NCBI RefSeq assembly: GCF_003614185.1
Contig: NZ_KZ987724.1
Location: 830,771 to 894,770 of the forward strand
DNA: 64,000 nt
Reading direction: 5' to 3'
Source of the DNA: Paenibacillus aceti
GTDB lineage: Bacteria > Bacillota > Bacilli > Paenibacillales > Paenibacillaceae
Part shown: positions 46,682 through 55,317 of the stretch, piece after piece
Layout: every line of letters starts with the position of its first letter
How positions within the stretch are numbered: position 1 is the first letter of the stretch
Position numbers and translations under genes: made by a program
Notes under the pieces: generated by a model
Seen by the model: the letters and a program-made list of their open reading frames with translations, nothing else
The model's database searches: none
What the model was told of the DNA's origin: nothing

Positions 46682-47265
46682 ATTTGCCCAATCGCATTAC
46701 TCTAGCTCGCATTTTCATGATCCCGCTGATGCTTGTATTTTTGCTGTTTGATTTTGAGTGGTGGTCTCATGAACTGAGCCTGGGTAGCTATTCACTGCCC
46801 GTGAATCATCTGATTGCAGCATTGCTGTTCATCATCGCGGCGAGCACGGATGGTATCGACGGTCATATCGCCCGCAAGCGTAATCTTGTTACGAATCTCG
46901 GTAAGCTGCTCGATCCGCTGGCTGATAAGTTGCTCGTAGCGGCTGCGCTTATTTCGCTGGTTGCGCTCGATAAGGCGAATGGATGGGTTGCGGTCATCAT
47001 CATTAGCCGCGAGTTCGCAGTGACGGGATTACGCGAGGTTGCTCTGCTTGAGGGCTCGGTAATCGCCGCCAGCAAATGGGGCAAAGCGAAGACGGTTACC
47101 CAGATCATAGCTATCTCGGCCCTGCTGCTGAACAACTTTCCGTTCGAATGGATCGCTTTTCCGTTCGCGGATATTATGATTTGGCTTGCGACGATCATCA
47201 CCGTGTACTCGGGGATTGATTATTTCGTCAAAAATAAGCATGTGCTGAAGTTCTCCAAAATGTAA
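46678..47265 (+). CDS. pgsA: CDP-diacylglycerol-glycerol-3-phosphate 3-phosphatidyltransferase
   Basis: Membrane enzyme that makes phosphatidylglycerophosphate. The 195-residue protein has several hydrophobic helices and the CDP-alcohol phosphotransferase motif DGIDGHIARKRNLVTNLG followed by LLDPLADKLL. It starts with GTG 46678 overlapping the rimO stop. Neighbours (rimO before, cinA after) match other Firmicutes. Confidence 0.96.
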   Translation: MNLPNRITLARIFMIPLMLVFLLFDFEWWSHELSLGSYSLPVNHLIAALLFIIAASTDGIDGHIARKRNLVTNLGKLLDPLADKLLVAAALISLVALDKANGWVAVIIISREFAVTGLREVALLEGSVIAASKWGKAKTVTQIIAISALLLNNFPFEWIAFPFADIMIWLATIITVYSGIDYFVKNKHVLKFSKM

Positions 47266-47294
47266 CCTGAACTTCACAAAGGGAGAAATGAATA

Positions 47295-48566
47295 ATGAAA
47301 GCGGAAATTATTGCCGTAGGGACGGAGCTGCTGCTGGGACAGATCGTGAATACCAATGCACAATATCTGTCTCAGGAACTGGCCTCGCTAGGGATAGATG
47401 TCTATTTTCAGACTGTGGTAGGAGATAATACATCCCGGCTGAAGCAAGCGATCCAGCTGGGCACCGAGCGGGCGGATTTGCTTCTTTTTACAGGTGGGCT
47501 TGGGCCGACCCAGGATGATCTGACGAAGGATGTTGTAGCTGAGATACTGGGCCGATCTTTACATATCGACCGGATGGCCATGGATAATATCGAGCGGTTC
47601 TTCAAGGACCGGAAGGTGCCGATGACGGAAAATAACCGCCGACAGGCGCTGTCTATCGACGGGGCCACTCCACTGTCCAATGAAACGGGCCTTGCCGTCG
47701 GCAATGCGTTTGCTGAGGGCGGCAAGTTCTATATTCTATTACCCGGGCCGCCGAATGAAATGAAGCCGATGTTCGAGCAGCAGGCGAAGCCCTGGATTAT
47801 GCAGCATGTACTGACGCATGAATTTCCAATCTATTCGCGGATGCTCAAATTTGCCGGTATCGGTGAATCGGCGCTGGAGACGAAGCTGCTCGACCTGATT
47901 GAGAAGCAGACCGATCCGACCATTGCCCCTTATGCCAAAGAGAGCGAGGTCACGATCCGCATCTCGACGAAAGCGGAGAGCGAGAGCGCTGCTATGGGCA
48001 AGCTGGATGTATTGGAGCTGCAGATCGCTGCCCGCTTGCCTGAGCATTTCTACGCTAATGAAGATGTGCCGATCGAGAAGACGATCATCGATATAATGAC
48101 GGAGCGGAGCTTGACGCTTAGCTGCGCGGAGAGCTGCACCGGCGGGATGCTGATGCAGACACTGACGACGATTCCCGGCAGCGCCGCCGTCTTCCTCGGC
48201 GGAATCGTATGCTATTCCAATGAGATGAAGGAGAAGCTGCTCAACGTTCCGCATGAGCTGCTGGAGGGCGAGAATGCCCCGGGTGCGGTCAGCGCCGAGA
48301 CGGCCAAAGTGCTGGCCGAGCAGGTGCGGATGATCGTGGACACCGATTTCGGCCTGGCCGTCACGGGCGTAGCAGGCCCTGCATACTCCGAGGGCAAGCC
48401 GGTCGGCCTGGTCTATATCGCGATTTCCCGCCGCCACGGCGAGACCAAGGTGTACGAACTGCACCTCAAAGGCAACCGCAGCACAATCCGCCTGCGCTCC
48501 ACCAAAACAGTCCTCTACCAACTGTGGAAGCAGCTTAAACTGAACGAAACCCGGACAGACAAATAA
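47295..48566 (+). CDS. cinA: CinA-family protein (nicotinamide-nucleotide amidase / ADP-ribose pyrophosphatase-like)
   Basis: A 423-residue two-domain protein: an N-terminal MoaB/MogA-like COG1058 domain (IIAVGTELLLGQIVNTNAQY, LLFTGGLGPTQDDLTKDVVAE, LPGPPNEM) and a C-terminal CinA amidase domain (LSCAESCTGGMLMQTLT, GVAGPAYSEGKPVGLVYIAI). Such proteins deamidate nicotinamide mononucleotide and are called competence-damage-inducible. In several Gram-positives cinA is directly followed by recA; here 1.65 kb of repeats separates them. ATG 47295 follows AAAGGGAG. Confidence 0.94.
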   Translation: MKAEIIAVGTELLLGQIVNTNAQYLSQELASLGIDVYFQTVVGDNTSRLKQAIQLGTERADLLLFTGGLGPTQDDLTKDVVAEILGRSLHIDRMAMDNIERFFKDRKVPMTENNRRQALSIDGATPLSNETGLAVGNAFAEGGKFYILLPGPPNEMKPMFEQQAKPWIMQHVLTHEFPIYSRMLKFAGIGESALETKLLDLIEKQTDPTIAPYAKESEVTIRISTKAESESAAMGKLDVLELQIAARLPEHFYANEDVPIEKTIIDIMTERSLTLSCAESCTGGMLMQTLTTIPGSAAVFLGGIVCYSNEMKEKLLNVPHELLEGENAPGAVSAETAKVLAEQVRMIVDTDFGLAVTGVAGPAYSEGKPVGLVYIAISRRHGETKVYELHLKGNRSTIRLRSTKTVLYQLWKQLKLNETRTDK

Positions 48567-48608
48567 AGTTGCCTATCCACTAAATATTGGATATAATCGA
48601 ATTACGGA

Positions 48609-48657
48609 AGAACCGTAGCTGAACTTTGTTCGAGTTGTCGCTACGGTTCTTTTTTTG
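48609..48657 (+). terminator. Terminator after cinA
   Basis: AGAACCGTAGC pairs perfectly with GCTACGGTTCT across a 20-nt loop region, followed by TTTTTTT. Confidence 0.85.
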
Positions 48658-48728
48658 TTTATTTTGGGGAGAGGGGAGGGCATAGGGAAAGCAGATCGAG
48701 GTTTGGCTGGGAGTCGAGGGGTTGGGGA

Positions 48729-48770
48729 GTAACTTTTGTATGAGGTAACTTTTGTATGAGGTAACTTTTG
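48729..48770 (+). repeat. 16-bp tandem repeat, 2.6 copies
   Basis: GTAACTTTTGTATGAG at 48729-48744 and 48745-48760, and its first ten bases again at 48761-48770. It opens the gene-free interval upstream of recA. Confidence 0.85.
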
Positions 48771-49131
48771 CTTTGCGGAGTAACTTAGGGGCAGAAGAGC
48801 TGAGATCAGATCCAGGGAATGCGGGTTTTCAGTAGCCCCATCGTCCGCGCTGCGCAAAAGTTAGCGCTGGGCTTGGCTATTGGCTCGGCTGTGTGGCTCG
48901 GTTGCGGTTGGGGAGAGGGAGTTGGGGGCGTAGGGCAGCGGCTGTAGTGGGAGTTGAGATGGGGGTTCAGCCCAAGGTGGAAATTGAGTAACTCTTGGTT
49001 GAGTTAGAGATTGAAGCTGGGATGAGGCTGAGTGGGATGCGTTTGAGTGAGGTAGTGGTTAGATCGGGTCTTGACCCCGGGCTGGCCGGCTTGGTAGGTG
49101 CGGGTTGGGACGAGTCAGGTTGGAGGAACGA

Positions 49132-49270
49132 GAAATTCCTGCAAATATGCATCTTTTTCCTCCAATTCGGCCTCATTATTAAAGAAATAGCCCAAAAGCC
49201 TGCATATTTGCAGGAATTTAATAAAAACAGGGGCTATGAGCCCTAAAAGCCTGCATATTTGCAGTTTTTT
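49132..49270. repeat. Three copies of a CTGCATATTTGCAG motif
   Basis: A 27-bp unit with core CTGCATATTTGCAG occurs inverted at 49132-49159 and direct at 49194-49220 and 49245-49270 (51 bp apart). The first two form a ~26-bp imperfect inverted repeat. The second and third also share the preceding AGCCC and AAAAGC. Confidence 0.75.
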
Positions 49271-49361
49271 GCTAACGTAGCAGGATAGCAGGACGGACTC
49301 TTGCTTTCGCTCCATAGCCACTTTTTGAAGTTGTCACATAGCCAGTTCGTTAGTAACACTT

Positions 49362-49579
49362 CCGCCAAAGTCAGCGATTCCCGCAGGGAGAGCGCCATCC
49401 GATGTTCGCAGTCACTCCCCGTGCTCCCGCCAAAAGCGAGCGATTCCCGTTTAGGGAGAGCGCCGGAGAACGCACAACCGTCACTCCCCAGTGCAGGAGA
49501 GCAAAAAGTAGAGCGTGCCCGAAGGGCGACAAGCGGCTGTTATAGCCTAAAGTAACCCGGGAGCGTTCGAAAGCAGCAG
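49362..49579 (+). repeat. 218-bp repeat, copy 1
   Basis: The first copy of a long direct duplication (second at 49676-49893, period 314 bp). It contains two palindromic motifs, AGCGATTCCCG...GGGAGAGCG, at 49373-49394 and 49439-49462. By eye the copies differ at only about a dozen positions. Confidence 0.85.
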
Positions 49580-49620
49580 TCCCCGAACACACTCATGCCA
49601 AGTAACTCATCCGCCCAAGC

Positions 49621-49642
49621 AGCGATTCCCGCAGGGAGAGCG
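49621..49642 (+). repeat. Isolated AGCGATTCCCG/GGGAGAGCG motif between the two long copies
   Basis: Identical to the motif at 49373-49394 and 49688-49709, and followed, like them, by a short stretch ending in CACTCTCC or CACTCCCC. It makes five motif copies in total (the others at 49439-49462 and 49754-49776). Confidence 0.8.
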
Positions 49643-49675
49643 TCGTTCAAGGTTCGAAGTCACTCTCCAGCGCCC

Positions 49676-49893
49676 CCGCCAAAAGTCAGCGATTCCCGCA
49701 GGGAGAGCGCCATCCGATGTTCGCAGTCACTCCCCGTGCTCCCGCCAAAAGCAAGCGATTCCCGTTAGGGAGAGCGCCGGAGAACGCACAACCGTCACTC
49801 CCGGGGGCAGGAGAGCAAAAAGTAGAGCGTGCCCGAAGGGCGGCAAGCGGCTGTTATAGCTTAAAGTAACTCGGGAGCGTTCGAAAGCAGCAG
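49676..49893 (+). repeat. 218-bp repeat, copy 2
   Basis: Second copy of 49362-49579, same orientation and same total length, with motifs at 49688-49709 and 49754-49776. Short frames crossing it have no ribosome sites and are not credible genes. Confidence 0.85.
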
Positions 49894-50076
49894 CACTCCC
49901 CAGCATGTTTTCAGGTAACCAAGCACAGCCAAAAGTAAGACGTACCCGAAGGGGGAAAAGCGTTCCACGTGCCCAAATAAGAGCTCTCCCGAGGGGAGAG
50001 CCGCCTAAGGAGCGCCTCAGCACCATCCATCGTTAGTCCAGTTGCGGGGAGTCCAGAGGGCTGCAGGGCCCTTTGG

Positions 50077-50103
50077 AGCCCTCCCTTACAGTAAGGGAGG
50101 GCT
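50077..50103. repeat. Perfect palindrome upstream of recA
   Basis: AGCCCTCCCTTAC-A-GTAAGGGAGGGCT, two 13-bp arms around one base. No T run follows in either direction, so it is not a standard terminator. It lies 18 bp before the SOS box. Confidence 0.8.
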
Positions 50104-50120
50104 TGGGAGGGTTGAGACTA

Positions 50121-50134
50121 CGAATGTATGTTCG
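50121..50134 (+). promoter_or_regulatory. LexA (SOS) box of recA
   Basis: CGAATGTATGTTCG, differing at one position from the Gram-positive consensus CGAAC-N4-GTTCG. It lies 10 bp upstream of the -35 element. Confidence 0.85.
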
Positions 50135-50143
50135 AAAAAATGC

Positions 50144-50172
50144 TTGGCAAACGTTTCAAAACAAGGTACAAT
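50144..50172 (+). promoter_or_regulatory. Sigma-A promoter of recA
   Basis: TTGGCA (50144-50149), 17 bp, TACAAT (50167-50172), about 50 bp before the recA start. Confidence 0.85.
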
Positions 50173-50221
50173 TGTAGTATAAAAGAATGAACTCTTAATT
50201 ATTAAGAAGGATGTGAGCTGA

Positions 50222-51286
50222 TTGTCAGACCGCCGTGCTGCGCTGGAAATGGCGCTTCGTCAAATAGAAAAGCAATTTGGGAAAGGTTCGATCATGAAGT
50301 TGGGAGAATCCACACATATGCAGGTGGAAATCGTACCCAGTGGATCATTAGCGTTGGATATTGCACTTGGAACCGGGGGACTCCCTCGGGGAAGAATTAT
50401 TGAAGTATTCGGACCGGAATCTTCCGGTAAAACAACGGTAGCTCTGCATGCGATTGCGGAAGTGCAGAGGGTGGGCGGACAAGCCGCCTTTATCGATGCG
50501 GAGCATGCGCTTGATCCTTCTTATGCGAGCAAGCTTGGTGTAAATATCGATGAATTGCTGCTGTCCCAGCCGGATACAGGTGAGCAGGCACTGGAAATCG
50601 CCGAGGCGCTTGTACGGAGCGGTGCGGTAGATATTATAGTTATAGACTCCGTAGCGGCCTTGGTTCCTAAAGCGGAAATTGAAGGGGAAATGGGTGACTC
50701 CCATGTCGGCTTGCAGGCCCGCCTGATGTCCCAGGCGCTGCGCAAGTTGTCAGGGGCGATCAGCAAGTCCAAGACGATTGCCATCTTCATCAACCAGCTT
50801 CGTGAGAAGGTGGGCATTATGTTCGGTAATCCAGAGACTACTCCTGGTGGACGAGCACTCAAGTTCTACTCGACAGTTCGGCTTGATGTCCGCCGGATAG
50901 AGACGATCAAGATGGGGAATGACATGGTCGGTAACCGGACTCGGATCAAGGTCGTGAAGAATAAGGTAGCTCCACCGTTCAAGCAGGCTGAGATTGATAT
51001 TATGTACGGTGAGGGGATCTCCAAGGAAGGCAGCATTATCGATATCGGCGTGGAGCAGGATATCGTGGATAAGAGTGGCGCTTGGTATTCCTTCTCTGGT
51101 GAGCGTCTCGGTCAAGGACGCGAGAATGCGAAACAGTATTTGAAGGAACATCCGGAAATTTCGAATACAATTGAACAGAAGATCCGGGAGAATAGCAACC
51201 TGACGACGACGGTTGCACCTGCATCTGCGAATGAGCAGGAAGACGAAGTCAAAGAAGAGCAGGCACTTTTCGAAGAAGAAAAATAA
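50222..51286 (+). CDS. recA: Recombinase RecA
   Basis: DNA-dependent ATPase for homologous recombination and SOS induction. The 354-residue protein has Walker [10 protein letters not shown], Walker B-like [15 protein letters not shown], loop L1 region [22 protein letters not shown], loop L2 region [20 protein letters not shown] and the acidic C-terminus. It starts with TTG 50222 behind AAGGATG. The upstream SOS box shows LexA control. A terminator separates it from recX. Confidence 0.99.
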   Translation: MSDRRAALEMALRQIEKQFGKGSIMKLGESTHMQVEIVPSGSLALDIALGTGGLPRGRIIEVFGPESSGKTTVALHAIAEVQRVGGQAAFIDAEHALDPSYASKLGVNIDELLLSQPDTGEQALEIAEALVRSGAVDIIVIDSVAALVPKAEIEGEMGDSHVGLQARLMSQALRKLSGAISKSKTIAIFINQLREKVGIMFGNPETTPGGRALKFYSTVRLDVRRIETIKMGNDMVGNRTRIKVVKNKVAPPFKQAEIDIMYGEGISKEGSIIDIGVEQDIVDKSGAWYSFSGERLGQGRENAKQYLKEHPEISNTIEQKIRENSNLTTTVAPASANEQEDEVKEEQALFEEEK

Positions 51287-51294
51287 TAATTTGG

Positions 51295-51346
51295 GAGCGC
51301 TCTGCCACCAGAGATAGGTCTGGTTTGGCCAGAGCGCTCTTCGTTT
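51295..51346 (+). terminator. Terminator between recA and recX
   Basis: GAGCGCTCTG pairs with CAGAGCGCTC, with an inner ACCAGA/TCTGGT stem, followed by TTCGTTT. Some read-through into recX is plausible given the weak T run. Confidence 0.7.
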
Positions 51347-51367
51347 AAATAAAGGAGCGGAATCTTG

Positions 51368-52228
51368 GTGGAGCAACGATTTGAAAATCGCAGAACCAAG
51401 CCATATGCCCGGGCCAGAGAGGATAGCGAAAATAGCGAAATCGTGGATATTTCTGAACAGGGCTCCTGGGAGGACAGGTATGCTTTCAAGGAAGATCATA
51501 AAGAACGACGTTCCTCTTCCGATTCGTTAGAAGTAGAGAGCTATGATCTGTCTGTATTTCCCGAGGACGAGGAGCTGATAATTACTACGGTACAGCTTCT
51601 CAAATCGCCTAAGTTTCGGTACAGGATCAGTTTCGGCCCCTATTCGATGGATGTTCATGAGGATATTATGATCAAGTATCGCATGATCAAAGGGGCTGTA
51701 TTTACCAAGCTTGAGCTGGAAGAGATTATTACGGCGGATGAACGTCAGCGGGGCTATGGGGAAGCATTGAAGTATCTTAGCCGTAAGCCGCGAACCTCCT
51801 TTGAAATTGCTTGCCGGCTGAAGGAGAAGGGCTGGGGTGAAGAGACGATCGCTGAGGTTATCGAACGGCTTATCCAGGAGCGTTGGATTGATGACGCCGC
51901 ATACGCACAGGAGTGGGCAGCACAGCGCGTTCGCAGCCGCGGGAAGGGTAAGGCATGGATCAGACATGAACTGCGTCAGAAGGGCATTTCCAAGCCTCTG
52001 ATTGAAGAGGCGCTAGGCCAGGTCAGTGAAGAGGCGGAATACGATAGTGCTATGCAGCTCGCACAGCGCAAATGGCGGACGACCTCTGGCGAGACGGTGG
52101 ACAAGAAGCGCAAAGTGGGTGCTTTTTTGATGCGCAGAGGCTTCTCGGGCGGGCTTGTATCCAAAGTAGTCCGCGAGCTTGCCCAGCAGGATGGTATGGA
52201 ATATGAGGAAGAATGGGAAGAATTATAA
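51368..52228 (+). CDS. recX: Regulatory protein RecX
   Basis: Modulator of RecA filaments. The 286-residue protein has an extra charged N-terminal region of ~60 residues (RTKPYARAREDSENSE) before the usual start of the family, then three-helix repeats: ALKYLSRKPRTSFEIACRLKEKGW, LIQERWIDDAAYAQEWAAQR, GKAWIRHELRQKGIS and FLMRRGFSGGLVSKVVREL. GTG 51368 and the adjacent TTG 51365 are both possible after AAAGGAGCGG. It follows recA, as in many bacteria. Confidence 0.9.
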   Translation: MEQRFENRRTKPYARAREDSENSEIVDISEQGSWEDRYAFKEDHKERRSSSDSLEVESYDLSVFPEDEELIITTVQLLKSPKFRYRISFGPYSMDVHEDIMIKYRMIKGAVFTKLELEEIITADERQRGYGEALKYLSRKPRTSFEIACRLKEKGWGEETIAEVIERLIQERWIDDAAYAQEWAAQRVRSRGKGKAWIRHELRQKGISKPLIEEALGQVSEEAEYDSAMQLAQRKWRTTSGETVDKKRKVGAFLMRRGFSGGLVSKVVRELAQQDGMEYEEEWEEL

Positions 52229-52276
52229 ATTCAGAGAGATGGTAAATGAGGCAGCTTGCATAAACTTGTCCGTTGC

Positions 52277-52306
52277 TTGACAATTTCTTTCACTAAATAA
52301 TAAAAT
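52277..52306 (+). promoter_or_regulatory. Sigma-A promoter of rny
   Basis: Perfect TTGACA (52277-52282), 18 bp, TAAAAT (52301-52306). It predicts an unusually long leader of ~225 nt. Confidence 0.65.
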
Positions 52307-52312
52307 GGTCAT

Positions 52313-52526
52313 GAATCTATATCATAAAGATCCTTATTCCTTCCAAATGATGGATCTAAAGATTCTATTCGCAATCATGGGGCCAAGATTCCGGCATCTT
52401 AACGGAATTCATGCTGATTTGGCGTGATGCCTAGTCTGAATCGGCAAGAAATCGATTCTTTGTATGATGATGAATGAAAAATGAAAACTAAAATGCATCC
52501 CAGGGAATGCCTTGGAGGAAACAGCG
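52313..52526 (+). other. Long rny leader, nothing specific recognised
   Basis: The recX-rny gap (52229-52539) holds the promoter and this leader. Weak inverted sequences such as GATTCT/AGAATC are present but no strong hairpin or known riboswitch was seen. Confidence 0.4.
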
Positions 52527-52539
52527 GGGAGGTGAACAG

Positions 52540-54084
52540 ATGCCACAAGTTATCTGGACGATCGTTCTCGTTGCCGCCGCTTTATTCTTTGGGTTCGGGA
52601 TCGGATATTTTATTCGCAAATCTCTTGCAGAGGCTAAAATTTCCAGTGCGGAACATGCTGCAAGTCAAATTTTGGAAAGCGCGAAAAAAGACGCAGAAGC
52701 ACTGAAAAAGGAAACGGTTCTTGAAGCGAAAGACGAAATTCATAAACTGAGAACCGAAGCTGATAAAGACATTCGTGAACGTCGGAATGAAATTCAACGA
52801 CAAGAAAGACGATTGTTGCAAAAGGAAGAGTCGCTGGATAAAAAAATTGAATCACTGGAACGTAAAGAAGAACAAGTAGCTGGCAAAGAGAAAAGAATTG
52901 AAGAAACCCAGCAACAGATTGATCTACTCTATAAGAGTCAGGTTCAGGAGCTTGAGCGTATCTCCAATTTGAGCATGGAGGACGCCCGCACGATTATTCT
53001 TAACAATGTCGAGCAGGAGGTTCGCCACGAAACGGCTCAAATGATTAAGGACATTGAGTTGCAAGCGAAGGAAGAAGCGGATAAGAAATCACGTGAAATC
53101 ATTACACTTGCGATTCAACGTTGCGCTGCGGACCACGTTGCTGAGACGACGGTCTCGGTAGTTGCTCTTCCGAACGAAGAAATGAAGGGCCGGATTATCG
53201 GACGGGAAGGCCGTAATATCAGGGCACTGGAAACGTTGACCGGAATTGATCTGATTATCGATGATACACCGGAAGCAGTCATATTGTCCGGGTTCGATCC
53301 AATTCGCCGTGAGATTGCCCGTACAGCGCTGGAGAAGCTGGTTGCTGACGGACGGATTCACCCGGCTCGGATCGAAGAAATGGTTGAGAAATCGCGTCGT
53401 GAAGTGGATGAGAGAATTCGTGAGTACGGTGAGCAAGCGACCTTCGAGGTCGGTGTTCACGCACTGCATCCGGATTTGATCAAAATTCTGGGACGTCTAA
53501 AGTTCCGGACAAGCTACGGTCAGAACGTGTTGAAGCACTCGATGGAGGTAGCGTATTTAGCCGGACTTATGGCAGGCGAGTTGGGCGAGGATATTGCTCT
53601 CGCCAAACGTGCAGGATTGCTGCATGACATTGGGAAAGCGCTGGATCATGAAGTGGAAGGATCTCATGTCGAAATCGGCGTGGAACTGGCGAAGAAGTAT
53701 AAAGAACATCCGGTTGTTATCAACAGTATCGCCTCTCACCACGGAGATTGTGAAGCAACTTCAGTTATCGCTATGCTGGTTGGTGCAGCTGACGCATTGT
53801 CGGCAGCCAGACCGGGCGCTCGGCGTGAAACATTGGAAACCTATATTCGCCGATTGGAGAAGCTGGAAGAAATCTCAGAATCGTTCGAAGGTGTGGAGAA
53901 ATCGTTTGCTATTCAAGCAGGCCGCGAGGTACGTGTTATGGTGCAGCCTGAGAAGATCGATGATGCCGAAGCGTTCCGTCTGGCGCGTGACATAACGAAG
54001 AAGATCGAGAGTGAGCTCGATTATCCGGGCCATATCAAGGTTACGGTTATTCGTGAGACGAGAGCGGTTGAATATGCGAAGTAA
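52540..54084 (+). CDS. rny: Ribonuclease Y
   Basis: Membrane-anchored endoribonuclease that starts bulk mRNA decay. The 514-residue protein has an N-terminal transmembrane helix ([21 protein letters not shown]), a long coiled coil (~residues 25-190, rich in K/E/Q), a KH domain ([21 protein letters not shown]) and an HD domain with the metal residues in [13 protein letters not shown] and [26 protein letters not shown] 52540 follows GGGGAGGTGA; the ATG at 52507 precedes it. Confidence 0.98.
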   Translation: MPQVIWTIVLVAAALFFGFGIGYFIRKSLAEAKISSAEHAASQILESAKKDAEALKKETVLEAKDEIHKLRTEADKDIRERRNEIQRQERRLLQKEESLDKKIESLERKEEQVAGKEKRIEETQQQIDLLYKSQVQELERISNLSMEDARTIILNNVEQEVRHETAQMIKDIELQAKEEADKKSREIITLAIQRCAADHVAETTVSVVALPNEEMKGRIIGREGRNIRALETLTGIDLIIDDTPEAVILSGFDPIRREIARTALEKLVADGRIHPARIEEMVEKSRREVDERIREYGEQATFEVGVHALHPDLIKILGRLKFRTSYGQNVLKHSMEVAYLAGLMAGELGEDIALAKRAGLLHDIGKALDHEVEGSHVEIGVELAKKYKEHPVVINSIASHHGDCEATSVIAMLVGAADALSAARPGARRETLETYIRRLEKLEEISESFEGVEKSFAIQAGREVRVMVQPEKIDDAEAFRLARDITKKIESELDYPGHIKVTVIRETRAVEYAK

Positions 54085-54099
54085 AGGTTAAGCTGATGA

Positions 54100-54126
54100 A
54101 AGTGGCCCCCTGTGGGCCGCTTTTTC
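54100..54126 (+). terminator. Terminator after rny
   Basis: GTGGCCC-CCTGT-GGGCCGC followed by TTTTTC. Confidence 0.7.
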
Positions 54127-54148
54127 ATTGAAGCTGCAAGATGGAATC

Positions 54149-54335
54149 TCTAACGAAACTACAGATCGTTATTTCACCAAAAACAGTGGCAAAGAAAATC
54201 TAACGAAACACCATATCGTTATTCTGGAGAAATTCCTGCATTGAGCTGCTCATTTGCTTAAATAACGATGTCTAGTTTCGTTAAAATTTTTAGCGGCCTT
54301 TATTAGGCTGAATAGCGATATCCTGTATCGTTAGA
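54149..54335 (+). repeat. 187-bp four-box palindromic element, copy B
   Basis: Boxes of TCTAACGAAAC-N5-ATCGTTATT at 54149-54173 and 54199-54223 (direct) and at 54261-54285 and 54311-54335 (inverted). The gaps are 25, 37 and 25 bp, identical to copy A at 27337-27523, while the gap sequences differ. It lies between the rny terminator and ymdB, accounting for nearly all of that 312-bp gap. Confidence 0.85.
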
Positions 54336-54396
54336 GTATGATGACATAGGTTTAAAGATGCAGGGCAGCAGTGTATGGAATGGAGGAGGAGTTATC

Positions 54397-55191
54397 ATTA
54401 AATTACTGTTCATTGGAGATATAGTTGGCAGCACAGGACGGAATGCGGTGCGGGAATCACTCCCCCGCTTGAAATCTAAATATAATCCTCACATTATTAT
54501 CGCCAATGGCGAGAATGCGGCAGCGGGAAGAGGAATTACCGAGAAGATCGCTAAGGAATTCTTCGATATGGGGATTCACGGGTTGACGATGGGCAATCAC
54601 ACCTGGGATAACCGTGACATCTTCGAGTTCATCGATCGCGAGCCACGTATGATTCGCCCGGCGAACTACCCGCCAGGAACACCGGGAAGCGGACACACGG
54701 TCATTAAAGCGAATGGCAAGGAGCTGGCTCTCGTCAACTTGATGGGTCGCACCTTCCTGCCAGCGATTGACGACCCGTTCCGGAAAGCGGATGAGCTTAT
54801 CACCGAGCTGGCGAAGAAGCATAAATGCATCATGGTTGATTTCCACGCGGAGGCCACCTCGGAGAAGATCGCGATGGGCTGGTATTTGGACGGCAGAGCT
54901 TCCTTGGTGGTAGGAACGCATACGCATGTGCAGAGCAATGATGATACGATTTTGCCGCAGGGAACGGCCTATTTGACGGATTGCGGTATGGTTGGATCGC
55001 GTGAAGGTGTGCTCGGGATGGAGCGCTCGGCGGTGATCCGCAAATTCACGACCCAGCTTCCGGTTCGCTTCCAGGTCTGTGAAGGGAAATGGCATTTCCA
55101 CGCTGTGTTCGTGGAGATCGATGAGTCGACAGGCAAAGCGACGAAGATCGAGAAGATCAGATGGCTTGAAGATGAATGGATCATGGAATAA
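54397..55191 (+). CDS. ymdB: Metallophosphoesterase YmdB (2',3'-cAMP phosphodiesterase family)
   Basis: The 264-residue core matches YmdB, a phosphodiesterase that in B. subtilis influences motility versus biofilm fate. Motifs: LFIGDIVGSTGRNAV, IANGENAAAGRGIT, MGNHTWDN, VDFHAEATSEKIAMGWYLDGR and GTHTHVQSND. The start is unclear. The strong site GGAGGAGG (54383-54390) is followed by no ATG, GTG or TTG in frame; ATT at 54397 gives the length expected for the family. The only in-frame ATG (54358) would add 13 residues across the ribosome site and has no site of its own. Confidence 0.85.
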   Translation: MKLLFIGDIVGSTGRNAVRESLPRLKSKYNPHIIIANGENAAAGRGITEKIAKEFFDMGIHGLTMGNHTWDNRDIFEFIDREPRMIRPANYPPGTPGSGHTVIKANGKELALVNLMGRTFLPAIDDPFRKADELITELAKKHKCIMVDFHAEATSEKIAMGWYLDGRASLVVGTHTHVQSNDDTILPQGTAYLTDCGMVGSREGVLGMERSAVIRKFTTQLPVRFQVCEGKWHFHAVFVEIDESTGKATKIEKIRWLEDEWIME

Positions 55192-55241
55192 AAGGATGTA
55201 AATCACGCTCGATCACTTTCATAGGCGCCTCCCCCAAAAAA

Positions 55242-55270
55242 GAAGGAATTATTTGGCCGTTCACGAATAT
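55242..55270 (+). promoter_or_regulatory. Sigma-H promoter of spoVS
   Basis: GAAGGAATT (55242-55250) and CACGAATAT (55262-55270), with a spacing typical of sigma-H (AGGA-A/T rich, ~11-12 bp, GAAT). B. subtilis spoVS is known to be sigma-H dependent. Confidence 0.7.
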
Positions 55271-55317
55271 CTTCTAAGTAGTGGAGTCAAACCATTATTC
55301 CCAGGGAGGTACTTACT

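Noticed and set aside
49301-49555. 84-codon frame in the recA-upstream repeats
   Set aside because: It lies across the 218-bp repeat, lacks a ribosome site, and the second repeat copy does not preserve it as a gene.
50077-50103. Palindrome upstream of recA as a terminator
   Set aside because: The stem is perfect but has a one-base centre and no T run on either strand, so intrinsic termination is not supported.
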